Shown: one piece after another, positions 16,861 to 25,708 of the stretch
Numbering within the stretch: the first letter of the stretch is position 1
Layout: every line of letters starts with the position of its first letter
Source of the DNA: Planctomycetaceae bacterium
GTDB taxonomy: Bacteria > Planctomycetota > Planctomycetia > Pirellulales > UBA1268
DNA length: 38,648 nucleotides
Assembly: GCA_947453375.1 (NCBI GenBank)
Contig: CANGGT010000014.1
Span: forward strand, 1-38,648
Reading direction: 5' to 3'
Notes under the pieces: model-generated
The model's input: the letters and a program-made list of their open reading frames with translations, nothing else
What the model was told of the DNA's origin: nothing
The model's database searches: none
Position numbers and translations under genes: made by a program

Positions 16861-18633
16861 TCAACGCTTGATGAGGTCGCGAACGGTCATCCCCGACGGA
16901 ATCATCGGCAGGACGTGTTCCTGGTAGGGAACCTGCACGTCGAGGATGGCCGGGCCGGGGGCGTCGATGAGCCGCAGGAGGGCGCCTTCGAGGTCGCGCT
17001 TCTCCGACACCGTCTCGGCCTGCCAGCCGAAGCCACGGGCAACCGCCACGAAATCGGGATAGCGATTCTGTGGCGAGATGCCGTCTCCCTTCCCGGCCGC
17101 CTCGGGGTTGTTGATCGGCCCGAGGTACGTATGAGCCCGGTTCCCCTTGAAGAACCGATCCTCCCACTGGACGACCATGCCGAGGTGCTGATTGTTGAGG
17201 AGGAGCACCTTGACTGGGATGTTCTCGCAGGTGCAGGTGGCCAGTTCCTGGATGTTCATGAGGATGCTGCCGTCGCCGTCGATGTCGACGACAAGCGCAT
17301 CCGGGTGGGCCACCTTGGCCCCCATGGCCGCCGGGAGGCCGAAGCCCATCGTGCCGAGGCCGCTCGACGAGACCCACGTCCGCGGCCGGCGGAATTGGTA
17401 GAACTGCGCGGCCCACATCTGGTGCTGGCCCACACCGACGGTGATGATCGTGTCGCGCTTGGCCGTCAGTCGCGACAACTCCGCGATCGCCTCCTGGGCG
17501 AGGATGCCGGGGTAGGTGGTGTCGTAGGAGAACGGATCCTCCTGCTTCCACTCGGCAATCCGGTCGTGCCAGGGGCCGAGGTCGGCGGTCGGTGCCTCGA
17601 CGATCTTGTTGAGCTGCCCGAGGGCCTCCTTGACGTCGGCCACGATCGGGATGTGGACGACCTTGTTCTTGTTGAGCTCGGACGGGTCGATGTCGATGTG
17701 GACGATGAAGCCGTGCTCGGCGAAGGCCGACACCTTCCCGGTGACCCGATCGTCGAATCGAACGCCGAGGGCGAGGAGGAGATCGGCCTCGTCGACGGCG
17801 TAATTGGCGTAGACGCTGCCGTGCATGCCGAGCATGTCGAGCGAGAGTTTGTCGTCGGCCGGGTAGGCCCCCAGCCCCATGAGCGTCATCGTCACCGGGA
17901 TCCCGGTGCGACGAGCGAGTTCGCGGAGCTCCTCGGAGGCACCGGCGGAGATCACGCCGCCACCGGCGTAGATCACGGGGCGCTTGGCACGCTTGATCGC
18001 CGCGGCCACCTGGGCGATCTGCTCCGGGTGGGCCCGACGAACCTCCGGCCGATAGCCGGGCAGGTTCATCGCTTCGGCGTAATCCGGGACGAGTTGGGCG
18101 ACCTGGATGTTCTTGGGGAGATCGACGAGCACCGGGCCGGGGCGACCGGTGGTGGCGATATGGAACGCCTCGCGCATCACGCGGGCGATGTCGGCTGGAT
18201 CGGTGACGAGGTAGTGGTGCTTCGTGATCCCACGGCAGACCTCCACCATCGGCGTTTCCTGGAAGGCGTCAGTGCCGATGACGCTCGTGCCGACCTGCCC
18301 CGTGAGGACGAGCATCGGAATGCTGTCGAGCTTCGCGTCGGCGATCGCCGTGACGAGGTTGAGGGCTCCGGGGCCGCTGGTGCCCATGCAGACGCCGATC
18401 CGCCCGGTCGTGCGGGCGTAGCCCTGAGCCGCGAACGCCCCCCCCTGCTCGTGACGGGGGAGGATCGTCCGGATCCGATCGGAGTAGCGGGTGAGCGACT
18501 GATGGAGGGGCATGCTCGCCCCGCCCGGATAGGCGAAGATCACGTCGACACCGTGGGCGATGAGCGACTCGACCACCACGTCGGCACCGGAGATCACGGT
18601 GTCGGTCGTGCGGGGGCGTGAAGCTGTGGCCAT
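16861..18633 (-). CDS. ilvB: Acetolactate synthase, large (catalytic) subunit
   Basis: The 590-residue product condenses two pyruvates (or pyruvate with 2-ketobutyrate) using TPP in branched-chain amino acid synthesis. The catalytic Glu lies in [17 protein letters not shown], followed by [16 protein letters not shown]. The FAD-containing middle domain and the TPP/Mg block ([19 protein letters not shown], then [19 protein letters not shown]) are intact, and length matches the family. ATG 18633 has GAAGGA about 8 nt upstream. No ilvN regulatory subunit or ilvC follows; the next gene is an unrelated DUF1559 gene 290 bp away. Specificity against other TPP enzymes rests on overall similarity to IlvB. 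Confidence 0.94.
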   Translation of the reverse strand: MATASRPRTTDTVISGADVVVESLIAHGVDVIFAYPGGASMPLHQSLTRYSDRIRTILPRHEQGGAFAAQGYARTTGRIGVCMGTSGPGALNLVTAIADAKLDSIPMLVLTGQVGTSVIGTDAFQETPMVEVCRGITKHHYLVTDPADIARVMREAFHIATTGRPGPVLVDLPKNIQVAQLVPDYAEAMNLPGYRPEVRRAHPEQIAQVAAAIKRAKRPVIYAGGGVISAGASEELRELARRTGIPVTMTLMGLGAYPADDKLSLDMLGMHGSVYANYAVDEADLLLALGVRFDDRVTGKVSAFAEHGFIVHIDIDPSELNKNKVVHIPIVADVKEALGQLNKIVEAPTADLGPWHDRIAEWKQEDPFSYDTTYPGILAQEAIAELSRLTAKRDTIITVGVGQHQMWAAQFYQFRRPRTWVSSSGLGTMGFGLPAAMGAKVAHPDALVVDIDGDGSILMNIQELATCTCENIPVKVLLLNNQHLGMVVQWEDRFFKGNRAHTYLGPINNPEAAGKGDGISPQNRYPDFVAVARGFGWQAETVSEKRDLEGALLRLIDAPGPAILDVQVPYQEHVLPMIPSGMTVRDLIKR

Positions 18634-18883
18634 GGCGGAGGTCCTTCGGTGGTGCGGTCGATCGGTGGGGAGCGGACGACGGAAAACAACTCCCTCAAAA
18701 ATACACGAAAAGTGCCCCGGGGCGTGAGGGGCCGTCCCGGTTTTTCGCCCCGGTCGGGCCGGGCGGAATCCGGGCCCCGCCGGCAGCCCGTCGCTGGGCG
18801 GCCAACCGGGGAAAACGCCGGTTTTTTCTCGGCAACCGCCGGCGCCGGGGGATCGGTCCGCAGGCATGGTGTAGAGTGAGAGG

Positions 18884-20014
18884 ATGAATCCAGCCGACAC
18901 CACCTCCCGCCCCTCCACCCTCTCCGCCCCCCCTGCAGGCGCGGCCGGCCCGCCGACGTCCAACCTGCGGATCCGCAGTCTGGATGCGCTGGTGCCCCCC
19001 GCTCGCCTGATGGCCCTGCTCCCTCTCGACACTGCCGCCACCTCCACGATCCTCGACGGTCGCCTCGCGGTGGAGCGGGTGTTGTCGGGGGAGGATCCCC
19101 GGCTCCTCGCGGTCGTCGGCCCCTGTTCGATCCACGACCTCGACGCCGCCCGCGAGTACGCAGGCCGGTTGCGGACCCTCGCCGAGCGGGTCTCCGAGCG
19201 GGTCCTCGTCGTGATGCGCGTCTATTTCGAGAAGCCCCGGACGACCGTCGGCTGGAAGGGGCTGATCAACGACCCCCACATCGACGACAGCTTCGACGTC
19301 GGCACCGGCCTGCGGATCGCCCGGGGGCTCCTCATCGAGATTGCCAGGATGGGGCTGCCGACGGCGACGGAATTCCTCGAGCCGATCACGCCTCAGTACA
19401 TCGCCGACACGATCGTCCTCGGGGCTATCGGTGCCCGGACGACCGAGTCTCCCACCCACCGTCAGATGGCCAGCGGCCTGTCGATGCCGGTCGGTTTCAA
19501 GAACTCCACCGACGGCTCGCTCCAAGCGGCCGTCGATGCCATGCAGTCGGCTCGGGCCCCGCACAGCTTCCTCGGCATCGACAACGACGGCGGCACCTGC
19601 GTCGTCTCGACCACCGGCAATCCCTGGGGGGTGCTCATGCTCCGCGGCGGCCGGAGCGGCTCGAACTACGCCCCCGAAGTCCTTCACGAGGCCCGCACGC
19701 GCCTCGAGGCGGCCGGCCTTCCGCCCAGGGTGATCGTCGATTGCAGCCACGCCAATTCGGGCAAGGACCATCGCCGCCAGTCGATCGTGTGGCGCGACGT
19801 CCTCGCCCAACGCGTCGCCGGCGACCGCTCGATCGTCGGCATGATGCTCGAAAGTAACCTCCAGCCCGGCAGCCAGCCCGCCCAGGCCGACCGCTCGAAG
19901 CTCACCTACGGCGTCTCGATCACCGACGGCTGCATCGGCTGGGACGAGACCGAAGCACTCGTCCAAGAAGCCCACGACCAATTGGCCTGCGAGTCCCACG
20001 TTCATCCGGCCTGA
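18884..20014 (+). CDS. 3-deoxy-7-phosphoheptulonate (DAHP) synthase, class I
   Basis: The 376-residue enzyme condenses phosphoenolpyruvate and erythrose 4-phosphate, the first step of the shikimate pathway. It aligns with the AroG/AroF/AroH type: VVGPCSIHD (metal Cys), [55 protein letters not shown] (metal His), MLESNLQPG (metal Glu) and SITDGCIGW (metal Asp). All four expected metal ligands are present. Which of the three isozymes it resembles most cannot be judged, so no symbol is given. The first ~25 residues are Pro/Ala-rich and probably disordered. ATG 18884 follows a purine-rich GTGAGAGG. It diverges from ilvB across 250 bp. Confidence 0.95.
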   Translation: MNPADTTSRPSTLSAPPAGAAGPPTSNLRIRSLDALVPPARLMALLPLDTAATSTILDGRLAVERVLSGEDPRLLAVVGPCSIHDLDAAREYAGRLRTLAERVSERVLVVMRVYFEKPRTTVGWKGLINDPHIDDSFDVGTGLRIARGLLIEIARMGLPTATEFLEPITPQYIADTIVLGAIGARTTESPTHRQMASGLSMPVGFKNSTDGSLQAAVDAMQSARAPHSFLGIDNDGGTCVVSTTGNPWGVLMLRGGRSGSNYAPEVLHEARTRLEAAGLPPRVIVDCSHANSGKDHRRQSIVWRDVLAQRVAGDRSIVGMMLESNLQPGSQPAQADRSKLTYGVSITDGCIGWDETEALVQEAHDQLACESHVHPA

Positions 20015-20078
20015 CGGACCCCCCGATCCGTTTGGCCGGAACGGACGGCCGCTGCGACCTGTTGCCGGAGACGACGCG

Positions 20079-21215
20079 GTGACCGACGACCTCCCCACCG
20101 ACGCAGCCGAGCCCGCGCTGGCTGACAACTGGCTCTCCAAGGCTCAGGTCCTCCTCGTCGACGATAGCCGGATGATGCGCGCCGTCCTCAAGAAGGCGCT
20201 GGTGGAACTCGGCTTCCGGAACGTCGTCGAGGCGGTCGATGGTGGCGATGCCGTCGCGAAGATGCAGGCCGCCCCCTTCGATCTGGTGCTCCTCGACATG
20301 GAGATGCCGGTGATGACGGGGCTCGAGGTTCTGGCGACGATGAACGTCACGCCGACCCTCAAGGGGCTGCCGGTGATCGTCATTTCCGGCGCCGACCAGA
20401 TCGACATGGCGGTGCAGTGCATCGAGGCCGGGGCCGAGGACTACCTCACCAAGCCGCCGAATCTCACGCTCCTCCGCGCCAGGGTGACGACGTCGCTGGA
20501 GAAGAAGCGGCTCCGCGATCTGGAGCAGCTGCGGCTCCTTCAACTCCAGGCCGAGAAAGAGCTCGTGGAGCGGGAACGGGAGAAGTCGGAGCGGCTCCTC
20601 CTCAACATCCTCCCGTCGGCGATCGCTGGCCGCCTCAAGGGGGGGGAGAAGTCGATCGCCAACGGTCACGAGATCGTCTCGGTGATGTTCGCCGATCTGT
20701 GTGGCTTCACGGCGCTGTCGCGGAAGACGACCCCGGCCGATCTCGTTTCGATGCTGAACGGGATCTTCACCGCCTTCGACCACATCGTCGAGGAGCATGG
20801 CGTCGAGAAGATCAAGACGATCGGCGACTGCTACATGCTCGTCGGCGGGCTGCCGCTCCACCGCGATGACCACGCCACCGTGGTGGCCGACTGCGCCCTC
20901 GCCATGATCGATGCCCTCGCTGCCCTCAATCGCGAAAGCGGCACCGAACTCCAGATGCGGGTCGGCATCCACACCGGGCCGGTCGTGGCGGGCGTCATCG
21001 GCAAGATCAAGTTCACCTACGACCTGTGGGGCGACACCGTCAACGTCGCCAGCCGGATGGAATCGTCGGGGCAGCCCGGCCGGATCCACCTCTCCGAGCA
21101 GACGGCGGAGCAGCTCCGGGGGCGATTCGTCCTCGAAGATCGCGGGTTCGTCGAGTGCAAGGGACTCGGCGCCGTGAAGACGTTTTTCCTCAACGGTCGA
21201 GTCTCCGGGGCCTGA
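20079..21215 (+). CDS. Response regulator fused to a class III adenylate cyclase
   Basis: This 378-residue cytoplasmic protein joins an N-terminal receiver (about 22-140) to a class III cyclase domain (about 195-370) through a charged coiled coil. The receiver has DD 28-29, phospho-acceptor Asp 73 (LLDMEMP), Ser 103 and Lys 125. The cyclase has both metal Asps (FADLCGF, Asp 206; KTIGD, Asp 250), Lys 246 and Asp 315 (TYDLWGD) in the base-selecting positions typical of adenylate rather than guanylate cyclases, and Asn 322/Arg 326 for the transition state. ATP-to-cAMP activity controlled by phosphorylation is therefore likely. The start is GTG 20079, with CCGGAG upstream. It converges on cheB with 42 bp between, and is the only REC protein besides CheB beside the CheA gene. 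Confidence 0.92.
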   Translation: MTDDLPTDAAEPALADNWLSKAQVLLVDDSRMMRAVLKKALVELGFRNVVEAVDGGDAVAKMQAAPFDLVLLDMEMPVMTGLEVLATMNVTPTLKGLPVIVISGADQIDMAVQCIEAGAEDYLTKPPNLTLLRARVTTSLEKKRLRDLEQLRLLQLQAEKELVEREREKSERLLLNILPSAIAGRLKGGEKSIANGHEIVSVMFADLCGFTALSRKTTPADLVSMLNGIFTAFDHIVEEHGVEKIKTIGDCYMLVGGLPLHRDDHATVVADCALAMIDALAALNRESGTELQMRVGIHTGPVVAGVIGKIKFTYDLWGDTVNVASRMESSGQPGRIHLSEQTAEQLRGRFVLEDRGFVECKGLGAVKTFFLNGRVSGA

Positions 21216-21257
21216 CCCCGCGGCTCCCAATCGCACGCCCGGGATTCTGCCTTCGCC

Positions 21258-22400
21258 TCAGGCCGGCGGCAGCGGCTTGCGGCCCACCGCGTCGACGATC
21301 GCGCCTGCGATCTGTGGGAGCGGGAGAACGAGATCGACGACGCCGAGCTCGATCGCCGCCCGCGGCATGCCGTAGACGACGCAGGTCTTCTCGTGCTCGG
21401 CGATCGTCCGTCCCCCCGCCTTGCGGATCGCTTCCATCCCCATCGCGCCGTCGCTCCCCATCCCCGTCAGGAGCGCCGCGACGACATGCTGTCCCCCCGA
21501 CTCGGCCACGGAGCGGAAGAGGACATCCACGCTCGGCCGGCAGTGGTGCACCGGGGGCGTCTGCATGAGCCGTGTCCGGTAGCCCTCCCCCTGCCAGGTG
21601 AGGGCGAGGTGGAAGTCGCCCGGCGCTACGACGCAGGTGCCGCGCTCGAGGATCATGCCGTCCTCGGCCTCCAAGACCGGGATCGGGCAGAGGGTGTCGA
21701 GTCGATCGGCGACCGCCTTGGAGAAGTAGGGGGAGATGTGTTGGACGACCGCGATCGGCGGCAGGCCCGCCGGGAGATTGGGGAGCACGTTCCGCAACGC
21801 CTCAACGCCCCCGGTCGAGGCCCCGATGACGATCAACTGGCGGCTGTCGACGCGTCCGGTGTAAGGCCCCGGCTTGGCTCCCGAGACCGGGGCCTCCGCC
21901 GCCGGCGATGGCCGGACGGAGGCCGGAGGGGAAGTGGAAGCTGCCGGTGCCGGCCGTTCGTTCCGGCCGATCTGGCGACGGAAGCGCACGGAGGCCGCGG
22001 CCGCCTTGACGTGGTGGGCGAGTTGGCCGGCGAGCGCCCCGACCGACATCGTGCCGTTGGGCTTGGCGAGGACGTCGACGGCGCCCGCCTCGAGGGCATC
22101 AAGCGCTACCTGCGATCCGGCCTGCGCCAGCGAGCTGACCACCACCACCGGCATCGGGTGATGCTGCATGAGGATGCGGAGGAACGTCAGCCCGTCCATC
22201 CGCGGCATCTCGAGATCGAGCGTGAGCACGTCGGGGTCGAGCCGCATGATCTTTTCGCGGGCCACATACGGATCGCAGGCCGATCCCACGACCTCGATCC
22301 CCGGGTCGAGATTGAGGCAATCGGTGATCGTCTTCCGCACGAGCGCCGAATCATCGACGACGAGCACGCGGAGTTTTCGCTGGGGTGACGGGACGCTCAT
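21258..22400 (-). CDS. cheB: Chemotaxis response regulator protein-glutamate methylesterase
   Basis: The 380-residue protein removes methyl groups from receptor glutamates and resets receptor sensitivity. The receiver domain holds VVDDSAL, Asp 62 (TLDLEMPRMDG) and LAKP. A Pro/Ala-rich linker leads to the methylesterase domain with the catalytic triad Ser 195 (GASTGG), His 221 (VVQHISPYFS) and Asp 317 (TGMGSDGA). ATG 22400 was chosen as the family start; an upstream extension in frame has no similarity. It is the last gene of the cheA-cheW-mcp-cheR-cheB cluster, 46 nt after cheR. Confidence 0.96.
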   Translation of the reverse strand: MSVPSPQRKLRVLVVDDSALVRKTITDCLNLDPGIEVVGSACDPYVAREKIMRLDPDVLTLDLEMPRMDGLTFLRILMQHHPMPVVVVSSLAQAGSQVALDALEAGAVDVLAKPNGTMSVGALAGQLAHHVKAAAASVRFRRQIGRNERPAPAASTSPPASVRPSPAAEAPVSGAKPGPYTGRVDSRQLIVIGASTGGVEALRNVLPNLPAGLPPIAVVQHISPYFSKAVADRLDTLCPIPVLEAEDGMILERGTCVVAPGDFHLALTWQGEGYRTRLMQTPPVHHCRPSVDVLFRSVAESGGQHVVAALLTGMGSDGAMGMEAIRKAGGRTIAEHEKTCVVYGMPRAAIELGVVDLVLPLPQIAGAIVDAVGRKPLPPA

Positions 22401-22446
22401 GGGAGACCTGGCTGGAATCGGGGCCCTCGAGCGGCCCGGTGACATG

Positions 22447-23292
22447 TCACTCGGGACGCATGTAGACACTCGGGGCGATCGTGCGGAGGCCATGGCGGAG
22501 TCCGATGAGGCTCTCCGAGTGGCCGACGAAGAGGATGCCCCCGGGGGCGAGTTGATCGGTCAATCGCTCGATGAGCGTGTTCCGCGAGGGGACATCGAAG
22601 TAGATCATGACATTGCGGCAGAAGATGACGTCGAGCCCGCGCGGGACGGGATAAACGTCCTGGAAGAGATTGACGTACCGCACGGTCACCTGGCGGCGAA
22701 GCTCGTTCTTGACCCGGTAATAGCCCTCGCGCTCACCGATGCCGCGGAGGAAATAGCGCTCGAGCCATTCGGGCTGAGGCACGCTCACCTTGTCGGCGTC
22801 GTAGATCCCCTGCTGGCAGCGCTCGAGCATCCGCTGGGAGATGTCGGAAGCCTCGATCTGCCAGTGCACAGCCGGCCGGAGCCGGCAGAATTCCGCCAGC
22901 ACGATCGCCAGCGAATAGACCTCCTCCCCCGACGAGCAAGCCGCGCACCAGAAGCGGAGCGGCCGCATCTCGGCGATCGACGTTTCCGCAAGCCTGGGAA
23001 GGATCTGCCGGGAGAGCAGATCGAAATGCGATGGCTCGCGGAAGAAGTGGGTGTGGTTGGTGGAGATGAGGTCGATGAGAGCATCGACCTCGTCGGCGCC
23101 CTGCGGGCTCTTGAGGAGGAGGCAGTAGTCGTCGTAGGTCTCCAGCCCGAGGGCGACGAGTCGCTGTCGCAGCCGGCCGGCCACGAGAGACTGCCGGTCG
23201 GGCCCGAGGCGGATCCGGCTGTGCTCGTAGACGAGGTTGGCCAGGAAGTCGTAGGCCTGAGCCGTGAGGATGGCTTCGGAGGGGAGAACCAT
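22447..23292 (-). CDS. cheR: Chemoreceptor glutamate methyltransferase
   Basis: The 281-residue enzyme methylates receptor glutamates with S-adenosylmethionine. The N-terminal helical domain contains GPDRQSLVAGRLRQRL and the SAM-binding domain contains FWCAACSSGEEVYSLA, ASDISQRMLERCQQGIY, DVIFCRNVMIYF and GGILFVGHSESL, all in order. I chose ATG 23292 (MVLPSEAIL) because it gives the usual CheR N-terminus. An in-frame ATG at 23409 with a G-rich upstream stretch would add 39 Gly/Pro-rich residues and cannot be excluded. Both neighbouring receptors end in an aromatic pentapeptide of the type that docks CheR. Confidence 0.93.
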   Translation of the reverse strand: MVLPSEAILTAQAYDFLANLVYEHSRIRLGPDRQSLVAGRLRQRLVALGLETYDDYCLLLKSPQGADEVDALIDLISTNHTHFFREPSHFDLLSRQILPRLAETSIAEMRPLRFWCAACSSGEEVYSLAIVLAEFCRLRPAVHWQIEASDISQRMLERCQQGIYDADKVSVPQPEWLERYFLRGIGEREGYYRVKNELRRQVTVRYVNLFQDVYPVPRGLDVIFCRNVMIYFDVPSRNTLIERLTDQLAPGGILFVGHSESLIGLRHGLRTIAPSVYMRPE

Positions 23293-23468
23293 GGCGGCAG
23301 GGGGCGGATCTCCGGGGGATCCGCCGAGCGGGTGACTCCATTCGCGGCCCCCGCCGTGCGGGAGAACCCAGACCGTTCCCGGTCCGACCGGGAGGCGTTT
23401 GTTCATCATAGACCCCCCGGTCGATCAACGGGGCGTTTCGTCGCTCAGAACCTCGTTCAAAGCCGGGC

Positions 23469-25106
23469 TCAGAACTTGGTGAAGTTGCGGTCCTCCTGAT
23501 CGCCCGACGCACCCGCGTCACCCGGCATCGGGATCTGCATTCTTCCCCCCCTCGTCCCCTCGGTGAGGCCGCGGAGCGGGGCACCGGAGCGGATCACCTG
23601 CCTGGCAACCTTCGTCGGGATCGCGTCGACTCGCCGTGCGGCGGTGCGCGATTGTGGCGCGATGCCGGTGCCCTCGGAGCCGGTAACGAGCGAGCGGAGG
23701 TAGCCGACCATCTCTTGGAGGGTGCGGGCCTGGCTATTGAGCTCTTCCGCGGCGGAGGCGCTCTGCTGGGCGTTGATGGCATTGCCCTGCGTCACCTTGT
23801 CGAGCTGTGCCATCGCCGTGCCGACCTGCTGGATCCCCTGCGACTGCTCCCGGGCGGCCGTCGAGATCTCCGCCACGAGAGCGTCGGCCGCGGCCACCTT
23901 CTCCACGATCTCGTGGAGCGACTCCCCCACCTTGCCGCAGCTGAGCGACCCGCGCTGGCTGTTGGCGATCGCCGCGTCGATCTTCTCGGCGGTCTCCTTG
24001 GCGGCCGCGGCGGAACGCTGCGCGAGGGAGCGGACCTCGTCGGCGACGACCGCGAACCCGGCCCCGGCCTCGCCGGCCCGAGCCGCCTCGACCGCCGCGT
24101 TGAGCGCGAGGATGTTCGTCTGGAAGGCGATCTCGTCGATGTTTTTCACGATCTTCGCCACCTCGGCGCTCGAGGCCTCGATGGCATGCATGGCGGTGTT
24201 CATCTCCACCATCGTCTCCGCCCCCGACTGGGCCGCGACCCGGGCCTGGTTGGCGAAGGCCTTTGCCTTGACGGCGTTGTCGGCGGTGCTGCGGATCATC
24301 ACCGACATCTCCTCGAGGGCGGCGCTCGTCTCGGCGACGCTCGAGCCCTGCTCGTTGCAGCCTTCGGCGAGGAGGTGGCTGGCGGCCGACACTTGACCAG
24401 AGGCCGAGGCGGTCTGCGTGGCGCCATCCTCGAGGGCATCCGAGATCATGCCGAGCGACCGGCTCACCGCCCGGATGATGCTCCAGCCGACGGCGAGGCC
24501 GGCGAGCGCCGCAAGCGCCAGGGCCGTGCCGATCACCCAATAGCTCGAGGTGACGATCGCGTCGGCTGCCTTGGATGCCTTGGTCGCCAGCTCGGCGTTG
24601 TAGTCGATCGAGTCCCTGAACCTGTCGACGCAGGCCTCGAGGGATGGATCGACCACCTTGAGGAGCAAGTCCTCGGCCTCTTCGAGCTTCTTCCCCTTCA
24701 CCATCTCGAGGAGCGCCTCGGCATTCTTGTAGAAGAGCGTCCGGGCCTCGAGCGCCTGGTCGAACATCTTCACGTCCTTGTCATCGCTCGCCAGGCTCTT
24801 CTCATAGAGGGCGCACGACGCGTCGCCAACCTTCTTCGCCTCACGGAAGGCCGCTTCGGCGTTGGCCTGGAGCTGCGGCTCGTCGACGAGTTGGAGGACG
24901 CGACGGGCAGCCCGCCCCGAGCGGGCGTTGGCTTGCGTGATCTTGCCGAGCTCGACGACCGACGGCACGGTGTTCGTCGCCAAGAGGGTGACTTGCCCGT
25001 TCACGCCGACGATCCGCCAGAAGGCGATCGCACCGATGAGGAGCGAGAGGATCACCAGCAGGAGGAAGCCGAGCAGGATGCGGCGCGGGATGGTCCAGTT
25101 GTTCAT
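23469..25106 (-). CDS. Methyl-accepting chemotaxis protein (operon copy)
   Basis: This 545-residue receptor has TM1 at about 9-30, a helical sensor domain of ~155 residues, TM2 at about 189-211 and a long cytoplasmic coiled coil. The signalling tip [20 protein letters not shown] is perfect. I see no HAMP-sized domain between TM2 and the coiled coil. The C-terminus, after a basic linker, is EDRNFTKF, matching the x-F-x-x-F CheR/CheB tether pattern. The ligand is unknown; the sensor resembles the four-helix-bundle type. It sits between cheW (14 nt) and cheR. A 204-bp stretch coding for the tip is almost identical to that in the other receptor gene. Confidence 0.95.
   Translation of the reverse strand: MNNWTIPRRILLGFLLLVILSLLIGAIAFWRIVGVNGQVTLLATNTVPSVVELGKITQANARSGRAARRVLQLVDEPQLQANAEAAFREAKKVGDASCALYEKSLASDDKDVKMFDQALEARTLFYKNAEALLEMVKGKKLEEAEDLLLKVVDPSLEACVDRFRDSIDYNAELATKASKAADAIVTSSYWVIGTALALAALAGLAVGWSIIRAVSRSLGMISDALEDGATQTASASGQVSAASHLLAEGCNEQGSSVAETSAALEEMSVMIRSTADNAVKAKAFANQARVAAQSGAETMVEMNTAMHAIEASSAEVAKIVKNIDEIAFQTNILALNAAVEAARAGEAGAGFAVVADEVRSLAQRSAAAAKETAEKIDAAIANSQRGSLSCGKVGESLHEIVEKVAAADALVAEISTAAREQSQGIQQVGTAMAQLDKVTQGNAINAQQSASAAEELNSQARTLQEMVGYLRSLVTGSEGTGIAPQSRTAARRVDAIPTKVARQVIRSGAPLRGLTEGTRGGRMQIPMPGDAGASGDQEDRNFTKF
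23955..24158 (-). repeat. 204-bp segment 98.5% identical to 29422-29625 (inverted copy A)
   Basis: Read on the minus strand this segment differs from 29422-29625 at three positions only, all synonymous. It codes for the receptor signalling tip. The two copies are in inverted orientation about 5.3 kb apart. Confidence 0.92.
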
Positions 25107-25120
25107 GGCGAGTCCGGGGA

Positions 25121-25708
25121 TCAGGAGGCTTGGGAGGAGGGGAGTCCGAGGGCCTGGATGGCGATCGTGCCATCCACGGCGGAGATTTTGTCGAGGTCGA
25201 TGAGCGTCTTGACGCCGGTGCCCGATTTGGCCATCCCGGTGATGAACATCGAGTCGACGGCGCCGCCGAAATCGGGCGTCGGCTCGATGTCGGCGGCGGT
25301 GAAGTTGGCGACCTCCTCGACCCCGTCGACGATCACCCCGTAGAGCCGCGTGCCGCCGCCGGCTGCGGCGATCTGGGTGACGACGATGCAGTTGCGCTCG
25401 GTGTCCGCGGAGATCGGCAGGCAGAACTTGGCGCGGAGATCGACCAGCGGGATGACCTTCCCGCGGAGGTTGATCACTCCTTTGACATGCTCAGGCATGT
25501 TGGCGACGGGAGTGATCGGGCAGAGCCTGATGATCTCGCGGACCTTGAGAACCGGGATGCCGTACGACTCCCCGCTGAGGGTGAACGTGAGGTATTTTCC
25601 CGGCGTGGCGCCCGGGTGGCTGTGGTGCTGGGGGGGCGTAGGGGGCATCGGTCGATTCCGGCAGGTGGAAAGAGGGGCGGGAAGAGGCTGTGGCGGAGTC
25701 GCGCTCAC
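25121..25708 (-). CDS. cheW: Chemotaxis coupling protein
   Basis: CheW couples receptors to the kinase CheA. The core ([61 protein letters not shown]) is typical. The longest form, 195 residues, starts at GTG 25708, which overlaps the cheA stop as GTGA with GAGG just upstream; I favour it because of this overlap. ATG 25648 would give 175 residues, closer to usual CheW length, and is a fair alternative. The first ~35 residues are Pro-rich in either case. Confidence 0.92.
   Translation of the reverse strand: MSATPPQPLPAPLSTCRNRPMPPTPPQHHSHPGATPGKYLTFTLSGESYGIPVLKVREIIRLCPITPVANMPEHVKGVINLRGKVIPLVDLRAKFCLPISADTERNCIVVTQIAAAGGGTRLYGVIVDGVEEVANFTAADIEPTPDFGGAVDSMFITGMAKSGTGVKTLIDLDKISAVDGTIAIQALGLPSSQAS

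Noticed and set aside
16654-18621. A 655-codon plus-strand frame opposite ilvB.
   Set aside because: The composition (Asp/Glu/His/Arg/Gly-rich, no domains) is that of a shadow, and ilvB on the other strand is unmistakable.
23652-25343. A 563-codon plus-strand frame opposite the operon receptor gene.
   Set aside because: It is antisense to a fully typical receptor and has no recognisable motif.
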